Position numbers and translations under genes: made by a program. From Scortum barcoo (taxonomy: Eukaryota > Chordata > Actinopteri > Centrarchiformes > Terapontidae), in assembly GCA_023238725.1 (NCBI GenBank), contig CM041540.1, positions 4,594,708 through 4,658,707 of the forward strand: a stretch of 64,000 bases of DNA, read 5' to 3'. Position 1 is the stretch's first letter, and each line of letters opens with the position of its first letter. Shown here piece by piece: positions 13,701 through 21,945 of this stretch. The notes below the pieces were generated by a model. It was not told the origin of the DNA. It did not search any database and saw nothing but the letters and a program-made list of their open reading frames with translations.

Positions 13701-14553
13701 GAAGCTGTAATTGTTTGGCACTTTTGCTTGAAAAGTGACTCACACAGATCCATTGATGATCAATAACTGCACATATCTTATCTGTCAGATTTTCAGAGTA
13801 ATCTTTTCAGCTTAAAATGGGATGTCAGCAAAGAAAAATGCACTTTTGGAAGCATGCTCAATTGCTCAATGCATACAACTGAACCCCAACACGTAAATGG
13901 CATATTATATCAGGGCCAATTAATCAATTAGTTGATGATAGAAAGCTTTAGATGATAATTTAACATATATATTCAGCAAAAAAGTCTGAAAAGTTTGACA
14001 CTTTTCTTGGTCTTGCATTATAATAAACTTTTATTTATAAATTTTGATTTGGCTATTGATTAGACAAACCAAGGCATCTTCTGACTGTTTTCTGATGTTT
14101 TACAGATTACTTGATTACCGGAGACAACAATGAGAAAGTTACTCATAACAAAAAGTAATCATATAACTCAATAAAATATGCAGGATACAATACAGTATGC
14201 AGCATACAATAGATGCATGATGCATTTCCCACCAAAACTTGCAACATGCAAACATACTTGCAAAGAGGTGAATAAGTGATGAGTGCAAATGATTTTAAAA
14301 AGCTGTGTTATGAGATTAAATCAAAGCAGCCACAGATGCATGGATCCCACAGTGGGTATATGAGTGTGTGTGCATGTACGTGAGTGTTTTCTCACCTCCA
14401 CCTGTTGATGCCAACGTTGGAAGATCCTGCAAACCAGGGGTCGAGGATGTAAACGCAGCGGACGGTATCCGCTCCCAGCAGAGAGTCCTTGAGCGACGGG
14501 TTGTCGTGGAGCCGCAAGCCCTTCCTGAACCAGTGAATCGTATTAATGACCAT
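1683..14553 (-). CDS. cry1: Cryptochrome 1 (complete gene, 13 coding exons)
   Basis: Circadian repressor of the photolyase/cryptochrome family; acts in the nucleus with PER proteins to inhibit CLOCK:BMAL1. Spliced on the minus strand from 14553-14396, 6846-6738, 6624-6482, 6368-6184, 6072-5984, 5767-5627, 4498-4187, 3814-3663, 3166-2964, 2469-2374, 2261-2163, 2053-1976 and 1786-1683. All phases join, giving 1869 nt (622 codons plus TAG). Seen: photolyase alpha/beta domain (about residues 1-130), FAD-binding helical domain (about 215-490), serine-loop motif WFAGSSNVGINRW, and the tryptophan triad at W320, W374 and W397 (human numbering is kept). Also kept are S71 and S280 (AMPK sites in mammals) and K485 in the helix that binds PER. 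The tail after the photolyase-homology region is about 125 residues and ends in KVQRQSSH, close to the mammalian KVQRQSTN end. Teleosts carry several cry1 paralogues; I did not decide between a and b types. Confidence 0.97.
1976..2053 (-). CDS. cry1: cry1 coding exon 12 (tail)
   Basis: 78 nt, a multiple of three, with split Gly codons at both ends. Encodes YAGTSSSMMCYTQSTQKIPG, then PAVQK. Acceptor ctccag, donor G|gtgaga. The join with exons 11 and 13 is in frame. Confidence 0.88.
2163..2261 (-). CDS. cry1: cry1 coding exon 11 (tail)
   Basis: 99 nt, a multiple of three, with split Gly codons at both ends. Encodes YQMPVHSQGDWQSGVMMYLQ, then DDSQSSMGAHQQ, a fish-type CRY1 tail. Acceptor gacag. 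Donor G|gtgggg is weak. Reading through it would add about nine residues and stop at 2134-2136. Confidence 0.9.
2374..2469 (-). CDS. cry1: cry1 coding exon 10 (tail)
   Basis: 96 nt, a multiple of three, with split Gly codons at both ends. Encodes LLATVPSNNSGNSNSEMGFS, then AEATHEAAAPS. Starts the disordered C-terminal tail. Acceptor ttcag, donor G|gtacgt. Confidence 0.93.
2964..3166 (-). CDS. cry1: cry1 coding exon 9
   Basis: Residues 430 (part) to 497 plus one base of Gly498. Contains RYLPILRGFPAKYIYDPWNA, then NYPKP-like HYPKPMVHHAEASRL and the helix NIERMKQIYQQLSCYRGL. That helix carries the coiled-coil-type surface used for PER/FBXL3 binding in mammals. Residue 493 is Cys where human CRY1 has Arg. 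Acceptor ctcag, donor G|gtaagg. Confidence 0.96.
3663..3814 (-). CDS. cry1: cry1 coding exon 8
   Basis: Residues 380-429 plus two bases of Arg430: VFEELLLDADWSVNAGSWMW (W397, the FAD-proximal triad Trp), then [20 protein letters not shown] and RRTDPNGDYI. Acceptor ttcag, donor CG|gtacgc. Confidence 0.97.
4187..4498 (-). CDS. cry1: cry1 coding exon 7
   Basis: Residues 276-379, the largest exon and the core of the FAD domain. Starts VKKNSSPPLSLYGQLLW and includes NPICVQIPW (W320), [35 protein letters not shown] and ending W374-EEGMK. Acceptor atcag, donor AAG|gtagaa. S280 is present. Confidence 0.97.
4499..5626 (-). other. cry1: cry1 intron 6, GC-AG class
   Basis: 1128 nt bounded by AAG|gcaagt and atcag|GTG. 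Otherwise AT-rich with no ORF or repeat that I recognise. Confidence 0.85.
5627..5767 (-). CDS. cry1: cry1 coding exon 6 (GC donor)
   Basis: Residues 229-275: AWVANFERPRMNSNSLLASP, then TGLSPYLRFGCLSCRLFYF and KLTDLYRK. Acceptor gtcag. The only donor that keeps the frame into exon 7 is AAG|gcaagt, the consensus of the minor GC-AG intron class. Confidence 0.95.
5984..6072 (-). CDS. cry1: cry1 coding exon 5
   Basis: Residues 199 (part) to 228: FDTEGLSSAVWPGGETEAL, then TRLERHLERK. This is the phosphate-binding start of the FAD domain. Acceptor ctgcag; donor AAG|gtctgt is weak by consensus. Confidence 0.95.
6184..6368 (-). CDS. cry1: cry1 coding exon 4
   Basis: Residues 138-198 with split codons at both ends: IIELNGGQSPLTYKCFQTL onward to VPSLEEL. 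Acceptor ctgcag, donor G|gtgagc. This is the linker between the alpha/beta and FAD domains. Confidence 0.96.
6482..6624 (-). CDS. cry1: cry1 coding exon 3
   Basis: Residues 90-136 plus two bases of Lys137: EWKISRLSYEYDSEPFGKER onward to HTLYDLD. Acceptor ctccag, donor AA|gtgagt. The Lys137 codon is completed by the first base of exon 4. Confidence 0.96.
6738..6846 (-). CDS. cry1: cry1 coding exon 2
   Basis: Residues 53-89, including SLRKLNSRLFVIRGQP and ending FPRLFK. Acceptor ccccag, donor AAG|gtgacg. S71 (an AMPK target in mammalian CRY1) lies in the LNSRLF motif. Separated from exon 1 by the 7.5-kb intron 1. Confidence 0.96.
8440..8610 (-). repeat. Dispersed MITE-like repeat, family A, reverse copy
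   Basis: Contains GTGAATATTTGC, CTCCTCTATGATTGTAAACTG, AATATATTTGG and CATCACTTTGGGCTCTGG, the reverse orientation of a repeat I know as common in teleosts. Boundaries are approximate and the copy is diverged. Confidence 0.55.
11184..11194 (+). promoter_or_regulatory. RORE-like site in cry1 intron 1, copy 1
   Basis: GAAGTAGGTCA matches WAWNTRGGTCA at ten of eleven positions. Paired with an inverted copy at 11233-11243. ROR and REV-ERB receptors bind this motif. Confidence 0.45.
11233..11243 (-). promoter_or_regulatory. RORE-like site in cry1 intron 1, copy 2
   Basis: On the minus strand CAAGTAGGTCA, sharing the ten bases AAGTAGGTCA with copy 1, 38 bp away, in opposite orientation. Confidence 0.45.
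13491..13775 (+). repeat. Dispersed MITE-like repeat, family A
   Basis: Starts GGGCTGACACCAGCGATTAC, has CAATTAATCTGTTGATTAC, then AAAGCTGCAAATCCTCCCAC, TTGAGAAGTTGGAAGCTG and TTTGCTTGAAAAGTGACTCA. This is the order of the widespread teleost repeat whose ends are rich in ATTAATCGATTA. Probably a non-autonomous DNA transposon, by inference. Confidence 0.65.
13905..14165 (-). repeat. Degenerate family A-like repeat
   Basis: Contains CCAATTAATCAATTAGTTGA and, further on, GATTAGACAAACCAAGGCATC, CTGACTGTTTTCTGATG and TTACAGATTACTTGATTACC. Reads like a broken reverse copy lying against the 13491-13775 copy. Boundaries are uncertain. Confidence 0.4.
14396..14553 (-). CDS. cry1: cry1 coding exon 1
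   Basis: Residues 1-52 plus two bases of Arg53. Begins MVINTIHWFRKGLRLHDNP, the conserved cryptochrome N-terminus, and ends in the serine loop NVGINRW. Donor is AG|gtgag. The ATG at 14553-14551 is chosen because the protein aligns from its first residue with vertebrate CRY1. Confidence 0.97.
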
Positions 14554-15300
14554 TACTCAACTGGACGACTCCTTTTTTGTCGTTTTTGAATGACTGGGAA
14601 AAAAAAACCCCACAAAACAGGAAAAGTCTCTTGTTTTTGGTTGTTTGTTTTGAGCTCGCTCCACAGAAAAACAAAAAAAATAATAAAACGTATATATCCA
14701 AGGGAATAAAGAGTAAGAAGTCCAAATGTGCGTGCAGTCCAAGTTTAACCTTGCTCTAACAGGATTTTTTCCATAATGTGGATGGATTTGGAAACCGGCG
14801 GCTGCTGCACCATTTGGCCCGGAGACAACGTGACAGCCGGGGACGCGGCGGGCTTTAGGACCCGGTGGCGCGGCGGGTCGCGGCGTGGCTTGTTGTATAA
14901 CTTGTTTTTCTGAATGGAGAAAAACCGCACGGCGAAATAAAACTGCGCTAAAACGCGTCGGCGAACATTATTAACGTTTAACGGGTGAAGTAAAGAACCG
15001 TCCGTGTGTAATTTGAGGCAGCCGGTACCGACTAACAACGGTGTGACGCGGCGACGCGACAGCCCAAAGCGGACGCGCGAAAGCTGGTTATGTAAATACA
15101 GTTTACTGCCCCGATATCGTCAAATTTGTCGCCCTAACTTGGCCCGTGTGGGTACTTAGCTGTTTCAAAGCCCCTTCTTTCGCTCCGTGGGTCGCCTCTC
15201 GGTTGTTTTGCTGCCGTTTTACGCGTCTTTAACGGAGCAATCTTTCACTCCAACAACCGCGAATGACCGCTCGCCGCACCTACGTCCGTGACTCCGCCCA
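14554..15300 (-). promoter_or_regulatory. cry1: CpG-rich cry1 5' UTR and core promoter
   Basis: CpG-rich from about 14800 to 15345, directly upstream of the cry1 ATG, unlike the AT-rich intron on the other side. No TATA box is evident. A CCAAT box (minus strand, ATTGG at 15333-15337) suggests initiation around 15240-15280, which would make a 5' UTR of about 0.7 kb. The exact start is inferred. Confidence 0.6.
15088..15095. promoter_or_regulatory. D-box (TTATGTAA)
   Basis: Exact match to the PAR-bZIP/E4BP4 consensus TTATGYAA, about 535 bp upstream of the cry1 ATG. In fish, D-boxes also mediate light induction of clock genes. Function here is inferred. Confidence 0.5.
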
Positions 15301-15332
15301 CGCGAGGACGCGCACGGCTTCTCTGCGCTCTG

Positions 15333-15337
15333 ATTGG
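15333..15337 (-). promoter_or_regulatory. CCAAT box of the cry1 promoter
   Basis: CCAAT on the minus strand, in gene orientation, in the sequence GGACCAATCAGA, a good NF-Y site within the CpG-rich block. Confidence 0.5.
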
Positions 15338-15361
15338 TCCGCGCAGCAGAGTGCGTGTCTC

Positions 15362-15375
15362 AACGTGGTCACGTT
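15362..15375. promoter_or_regulatory. Paired E'-boxes (inverted, 2-bp spacer)
   Basis: AACGTG-GT-CACGTT: two non-canonical E'-boxes (CACGTT) facing each other, about 810 bp upstream of the cry1 ATG and just beyond the CCAAT box. CLOCK:BMAL1 binds CACGTT. The usual tandem E-box spacing is 6-7 bp, so this arrangement is unusual. Confidence 0.5.
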
Positions 15376-15399
15376 TCTGCAGCGTGCTTTCTTCCCTCC

Positions 15400-15411
15400 T
15401 GACCTAAAAAA
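15400..15411 (-). promoter_or_regulatory. RORE-like site in the cry1 promoter
   Basis: TTTTTTAGGTCA on the minus strand: an AT-rich 5' extension followed by TAGGTCA, the ROR/REV-ERB half-site, 25 bp from the E'-box pair. Confidence 0.45.
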
Positions 15412-18110
15412 AAGAGGCGAGGCCGCCATAAGATAAAAGGCACACTTAACACACTTTTGCTGATATATCTGAATTGTGACTTCTTCTTTCGGCTTAAACC
15501 ACCCCAGTGTGTCAGCAGGGCAGTTCACTTAAATTCGGCTTTAAAATATCGCCAATAAAAACGCGATTATGACATTATTTTGGCTTTACTACACGAACAG
15601 CAGCGGGTTAAAAATAAAACATGAGCTGTTAGTGGTTGTATAAGATGTGAACATAGGTTTAGGAGATAAGTGTTGACTGTGAAAGTGCAAACTTTCAGAC
15701 AGCCCAGCTGCTTGTTTACCATGAAAGAACCCGGATAAGCACATGAAGCGTGGCATGAGCGGCCTCACGCGTCACAGGGCGCGCGCGTGTGAGTGTGTGT
15801 GTGTGTGTGAAGAAGCATGGTAGGACTCCTACTGACGCATTTGATATTAGAAATCAGTACTGCGGTTTGATGAAGCCTCCTGTCAATACTGTTTTTTGGA
15901 GGATGAAGCATTACTTACAGAGGACTTTATACTGTCTGTTTATCGGGCTGAGCTGCGATCAAAGTTCATTTTAAGGCGTAAATTTGCACTTTTGTTACAT
16001 TTTACCACGGCTTACGCTTGTTTTGACGTTTTTTAAAAGTTGTTTAAATCCATTATCAAAACTTTTATTCAGTGCAACTCCTTTTAAATCGTAATTAAAC
16101 ATGCATACTGTTAAAAGAGTATCTTACCTCAGCCTATATAAGTTGCATGCATTTACAGTATGTCTACATTATATTTATAGATTTATATATTTAATCATAA
16201 TTAACTATAATTATATTGTTATTACAAGTAGTAATGTATATCATACTATCTTATCTTCTTCATATTTGATGATCCTTAATGTTTAAATAAAACGTGCGTC
16301 ACAATATTCTCTTACATAAAATGGATCGTAATTATGCAAGCTGTCAGTTGCAGCCCTGGACTGTGGTGGCAGTGCTGCCTGTAGGCCGCTGGGTGGCAGT
16401 ACAACATCACGCCACTGACACACCCCTCTGTGTGTGATCATAACTTCATCCATACGTGATAATATGCAGTTATTATAGAGGATGCTGTACTTTTTTACTT
16501 TTTGTATTTTACTAATTATGAACTAGTATGTCCACAGAATCATTATTTTATTGTATCATATAACAATAAATGATACCAAATTCAATGTAAGTCATAGTTT
16601 TGAAGTACCGGTTGTGCAGGAGAGTCATATGAGTAGAGTACATGACATTTTAAAACAACCAAAAGAAAGAGGCTAACACACTGTAAAGAAATATACTGCA
16701 AACGTAACAACACAGAGCACTTCAGACAAAAAGAAAATACAAAAACACATCATTTAATAAATTGCCAGATCAAAAACGTGACTGTACAGCATGACAAAGG
16801 AAGCATGCCTGCATGATACTCTCTCTCTGCTGGCCTGGCAAAATACTAACAATCTATCATCCTGCCGGGAAAATCATGATCATTTTGCTGTTACCAGGCA
16901 ACCAACGCTTAATACGTGAGGACAGGCTTCGGAGGACCACAGAGCATGTAGAGAAGCAGCTGACAGCTGCCCACCTCCACCGCTCTCACCTTAGTTAGTC
17001 AGCAAGATATGCTGCATTGCATCAAGAGCTCAAGGCAGACTGCTGGAGATGAACTCAGTTAGCGTCACAGACTGGAGGACGGGATGTGCTAATGGTGGCA
17101 TCTGCTTACATCGAAAAGAACACAAGTCTTTATATATAAGAAGACTTCTTTGTGCAAATATCATTATTATTGAATAAAAAAATTAAATTAATCATTTTTT
17201 CTATGGAGTGCATGCAACAATAGTTCCCCTCTCTTCACTTATCGGACTCTCTCTCATGTTAACAGTTCAATAATTCAATAGTCAGTCAACAAAAACCTTT
17301 CCAAACTGGTTCTTCTTATTAAAAAAGTGTCATCCAATAGCATTCAGAGTGTGTTTCCATGTGGAAGGTTTTCACATAAACAGTTCAGATATTTGCACTA
17401 AAGCAGACGTCATGCAGTGACGTGATGCTGTTGTTTATCACGTGTCAGCCACATAATGACACTGGGATACTGACATGATTTGTTTTACACCCCCCCTCCC
17501 TCTCTTGTCAATCATTCTGCGAGAGTGGGTGTCACATCATCATTTCTGAAAAACTCCAGTGTAGTAAGTTTTTTTTCCCCCCCAGCTCTGGCACTGGTGC
17601 TGCAGTGTCATGCTAAGCAAACATGAAAGGGCCTCTGGCATGGCGGGCAGCGTGGACAGATGGTTGGTCCAGCTCAGACGTACAAGGAGAAGCCCCAGCA
17701 GAACGGATGAATCATCAGTCCCCCAACTGTTCCTCTCAGCACTGCCTCAGAATCAAACTCCACGCTCTTTGTTTTCACGAGAAACCGTTGCGTTTTGCAG
17801 CACAAATCCTGGAGCCAAACCTTAAGCTGATGTTGGAGGTACCTCTGATCTCTGAGCTTGTGCTTGGGGCAGTAAAATATTCATAGGGACCTGACATCAA
17901 AGCTTACGGTGTGACTTTTCACCTCTTACTGCTGGACCCAGGATGTTGCATTTCATCTTTTTTGCCAGTCAGAAAACCTTCACTTCTCACATGGGAAGTT
18001 CATTCAGAAATGCTGCATTTTAACCAGATTCAATATTAAATTAGATTTAAGTCAGACTTATTAAAAAGACACCTGACTCTGGTTAAACCATCATCACCTG
18101 TTGAGGTTGA
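15412..18110. other. Intergenic region between cry1 and abtb3
   Basis: Mostly AT-rich, with a GT microsatellite at 15793-15809 and a canonical E-box CACGTG at 17439-17444. No coding exon, RNA gene or mobile element was recognised. It separates two divergent genes, so shared regulatory elements are possible. Confidence 0.6.
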
Positions 18111-18114
18111 GGTT

Positions 18115-18273
18115 GGTTTGGTTCAAGACATCCACTGCACTTTATCTATCTTATACTACCTCAGTATTTTTATCTTTTATTGTATTTTATTATATTTAAT
18201 TGTATTGTATTCATATCCATGAATCTGTTACCTGCTATGACAACTTAATTTCTCTCAGGGGGTCAATAAAGTC

Positions 18274-18342
<69 letters not shown>
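18115..18342 (+). repeat. Retroelement-like 3' tail with TCTA microsatellite
   Basis: The stretch ending CTCTCAGGGGGTCAATAAAG followed by about 17 ATCT units (18274-18342) matches the 3' end found on many fish retroelement copies, where a CTCGGGGATCAATAAAGT motif precedes ATCT repeats. Only the tail is recognisable; the parent family is not certain. Confidence 0.6.
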
Positions 18343-18699
18343 AAATGTTTGTATGTCATTTAAGTTATTTCTACTTTAGTTGTAGAGCTTTTGCAGACAA
18401 ATACACCCTTAACTTCCTCCATAAGGGCTGTTGATTATGTGATAAGTGATATAGCTATATACAAAATGAGTGCATGACCTCTGACCCCTGAAATATGGAT
18501 GATATAAAAACACTACCCCCTCCAACACAATCCATCCTCCCTCATCCATCCCCATGTGATGACGTTGAAGTAAAAAAAAAAAGAGGTTGGATGTGTTGTG
18601 TTCATGCAGCCCCTCTCTCTTTATTTCCTCCTCTCTGTCAACGCTGCCTTAACATTTCCACCATGTGTCTCCTCGGTGGGGAATCCACCTCTCCATCCT

Positions 18700-19170
18700 G
18701 ACACTGCAGCTCACCGCAAACAACAGATTGGCTGGCGCGGCGAGCCCACGCGTGCGCCCCCTCGTCCTCCCGCAGCACCAGGTAGCCTCGCTCTGAGAGA
18801 GGTGAGGCAGGCAGGTTGTCCGCGTCAGTCACGGCCGACGGGGGCCGCGGATTGGCTCGTCCCGGGCCGCGGGGCTGCAGGCTCCTCCTCCCCGCCGGAG
18901 CCCTGCCTGCGCTGCGGCGCGCGGCTGAGACGCTCCGTGCGCTCTCCGGTTACGCGTGCGAAGTTGTGGCACAAGCGGGGAGACAGCGGAGACATCCAGA
19001 CGCGCATCGGAGGAGGAGGAAAAGTGGAGGATCGCCTCTGTCGTTTCACTCTTTAAGCTGGGAGATACAAATAATTAAAAAAACCCTCTGGGATCAAAAT
19101 AAAAGGGAGAAGACGAGTTTGTGGCGTTTAACTGAGAGACCAAGCATACCCAACAGTATGCAGTGCAGTT
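18700..19170 (+). promoter_or_regulatory. abtb3: abtb3 CpG-island promoter and 5' UTR
   Basis: G+C- and CpG-rich block directly before the abtb3 ATG, with two inverted CCAAT boxes (ATTGG at 18727-18731 and 18851-18855) and GC-box-like sequence. No TATA box. At least two upstream ATGs (18816 and 19158) open a reading frame that runs past the abtb3 start to 19187. Confidence 0.6.
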
Positions 19171-20035
19171 ATGGCAGGCAAGGGTAAGACCGTCGTGAGG
19201 ACGCTGGAGGATTTAACGCTTGATTCTGGTTATGGTGGAGCCGCGGACTCGGTCAGGTCGTCCAGCGTGTCGCTGTGCTGCTCCGACACGCATCAGTCCG
19301 TCTCGCATGGGGGCAACTGCTGGCATCTGACGGAATCCATGCACAGCCGACAGAACAGTTTGGACACAGTCAACACCGTCCTGGCGGAGGACACGGAGAT
19401 ACTGGAGTGCTCGGGCCAGTGCGCCAAGCTGCCCGAGCTGGAGGACGTGCCATGGAGCCTCGGCGAGGTGGAGGGCGCACTGAGGAAGGACGAGCAGCTG
19501 ATGGTGGGGAGTCCGCCGCCGGAGGTCCTGGCGCGGCTCTCGGCGCTGGTCAGCCGCGCGCTGGTGCGGGTGGCCCGCGAGGCGCAGCGGCTCAGCCTGC
19601 GCTACGCCAAGTGCACCAAGCACGAGCTGCAGAGCGCCATCAAGGTGGTGCTCTCGTGGACCATCTCGGTCAACTGCATCACGGCGGCCCTCAGCGCCCT
19701 GTCCCTGTACAACATGAGCACCGGGGACAAGTTCAGCCGGGGCAAGTCGGAGCGCTGCGGCTTGGTCTTCTCCGTGGGCAAGTTCTTCAGGTGGATGGTG
19801 GACAGCCGGGTGGCCCTCAGGATCCACGAGCACGCCGCCATCTACCTCACCGCCTGCATGGAGAGCCTGTTCAGAGAGGTGTTCGGCCGCGTCCTGCGCA
19901 GCGCGCTGGTGGAGAGGGACAACGGGATCCCCAAGTTTACGCTGGAGTCGCTGGAGCAAGCCATCAGCAACGACTCGGAGATCTGGGGTCTGCTGCAGCC
20001 CTACCAGCACCTCATCTGCGGCAAGAATTCAAGCG
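19171..20035 (+). CDS. abtb3: Ankyrin repeat and BTB domain protein 3, first coding exon (partial gene)
   Basis: Encodes residues 1-288 plus one base of the next codon, then AGCG|gtaaga. N-terminus MAGKGKTVVRTLEDLTLDSG, then YGGAADSVRSSSVSLCCSD, closely matches human BTBD11/ABTB3 (VVRTLEDLTLDSGYGGAADS is shared). Residues about 95-290 form the histone-fold-like (H2A-related) region of the ABTB2/ABTB3 family, with ARLSALVSRALVRVAREAQR and KCTKHELQSAIKVVLSW. The ankyrin repeats and BTB domain of the roughly 1100-residue protein lie in later exons outside the window. The mammalian protein is neuronal and localises to glutamatergic synapses of inhibitory neurons. Teleosts can have a and b copies; which one this is was not settled. 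Confidence 0.95.
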
Positions 20036-21429
20036 GTAAGAGACGGAGGCTTCAGTTTATCTGCTGAAATCTAATAACGCGACTGGGCAGGCTTTTGGCA
20101 CCTTGGTGGTCCACCTTGGTGTTTTTTTTTATGTGTGAGAATCCAGCAGATAAGCCACAATCAGGCTCATCTTTCCCCTTCAAAGCGAGTGAGGGGCCGC
20201 TTAATGGAGATGCATGTCCACGTGTTCCAAGAAATACCTGGAAACAAGTGGCTCCACCTGGAGTTTCATGCATTTCATCTGATAGGTGTCAGATTGAGAA
20301 GCAGTGCACAAAGTAATAATTGCCTTAGTTGGAGAAGTAATATGACCATGAAGTGTGTCAGTACACTGGGGAATAACCACTGCTTATCCGGTTCTTGTAG
20401 TTGCACTCTCAAACAAAAGGGGACTTGACAGTTTGTTGAATATTTATCACCTCCAGCTTAAGACCTCAAGGCCCACCTCTGAAACAGGAACTGTCTCGGT
20501 TGTCAGAGCCCCGGAGCAGCTCCAGTCAGAGCAGAGTGGGTATTTATGGTTGAAAGAGATCAAACAGGCCCGAAAAAACTTCTTCTTTGAAGCCATTGTG
20601 TTGCCAGACTTTCATTTGAGGCAAGGATGTTCACGTTAATGACTGTTTAGGGTGAGCCCGGTGGTGTGTGTGGATGATAATGTGAGTCGTGATTTTTTTT
20701 TTCCTTTGCAGAAAGAGGATTTGTGTTTATATTGTGCTCCGGCCCTCGTTGGTAATGCTATTACTGTCTCACTCCAGAAGGTGTAAGCTGTCAGTGTGGG
20801 CTGGCCCTCTCATCCGAAGCCCTGAATGAGTTGGCTGAAACTACAAAGCAGAAGGGACTTGAAATGTTGTTCTCTTAAACCGAGAGCCAAACGTGGCCGC
20901 GCAAAAATATTGACCGCATATTGCACGTTTTTTGCTAATTGTTGCAGCGCGATTGTTTTCCTTTCGGCCCTTGAAGTAAGAGTTAATCGAGGTGAAAGAC
21001 GACAAGATGGTCGATTGTGAGTATTTTTGCAGAAGCAGTCTGCAGAAAAACTGATCTCAAACAGCCCTCATGGGTCCAGATTTTTCTCACACAACAGGTT
21101 CTTTTCTGTGATCCAATATGCCAAAATATGAACAGGATACATAACGCTATCAGTCCATTAATGTGAAACTAGACTGTCACTCTTCAGCTGAACCTTTTAA
21201 TGGCTCAACCTTCTCTAATATGAACATGTTGTGCCTTTGCTTGTCTTACATCAAAGCATGCTGAAAATCCTTGACTCTGGATGGTTGGTTGTGCTAAAAT
21301 AATAATGAAACCTTGAGCTTGAAAATGTCACTTCTAAAAATATGATCATGAGGTGTGATGGCAGACATTTTTCACCGAACATTAAATAACCGGTAGATTC
21401 ATCTCTTAGTTGTGGCTTAGTTGCCAGCG

Positions 21430-21717
21430 ATAACTTCAAATTTCTTTCTCAATTGACTGATTCATCATTTTTGGACTATATAATGTGGGGAAAAAACAAT
21501 TTGATTTTTTTGTCTGTTTGAATGTTTTCTTTTGTCTGATCAACAGTTCACAACTCAAAAACATTCGAGCTGCAATCACATGAAACAGAGAAAAGCAGCA
21601 GATTTTCTCGTTTCAGAAACTAGAAGGAAGGAAACGTCAATGTTACTATCATTTCTGCTCAGGAAATACCCCCAAATTGTCGAAAGAGTTCCTGCTGATT
21701 AATCAATTGCAGCTCTA
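21430..21717 (+). repeat. Dispersed MITE-like repeat, family A, third main copy
   Basis: Has CTTTCTCAATTGACTGATTC, then CACAACTCAAAAACATTCGA, AGAAAAGCAGCAGATTTTCTC and the closing CTGATTAATCAATTGCAGC before TCT. Same family and orientation as 13491-13775. Confidence 0.6.
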
Positions 21718-21889
21718 AACTGTGTCTGTGTGTCGTCCCTCCACCCCCTCACGCATCTTCTTGCACTTCCTCGTTTGACATTTCGGGGGGGAAGATGCTG
21801 CACACGACTGCTTTGTCTCGAAATTGCAGCTGAGAAACAGGTTCCCCTCTGTTGGCAGGATGCAGAGCCAAGCATCCCCCCCCCTCCAC

Positions 21890-21945
21890 CACCACAACCA
21901 CAACCACACACACACGCACACACCCACACACACACACATCCACTC
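21890..21945. repeat. CA microsatellite
   Basis: Imperfect (CA)n tract preceded by C-rich sequence. Part of a short low-complexity patch in abtb3 intron 1. Confidence 0.8.

Larger units (their letters stand above)
6847..14395 (-). other. cry1: cry1 intron 1 (7.5 kb)
   Basis: Large first intron between the serine-loop exon and exon 2. It holds degraded copies of one dispersed repeat family (8440-8610, 13491-13775, 13905-14165) and an inverted pair of RORE-like sites (11184-11243). No convincing exon was seen. First introns of vertebrate Cry1 are known to carry regulatory elements. Confidence 0.8.

Noticed and set aside
18274..18342. Regular short repeats that could suggest a CRISPR array
   Set aside because: A simple ATCT microsatellite with no spacers, in a vertebrate genome, attached to a retroelement-like tail.
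19213..20010. 265-codon open frame on the strand opposite abtb3 exon 1
   Set aside because: A by-product of the high G+C and codon bias of the abtb3 exon; composition is low-complexity (His, Gln, Ala, Gly, Arg) with no recognisable domain. The +1-shifted 254-codon frame at 19275-20039 is rejected for the same reason.
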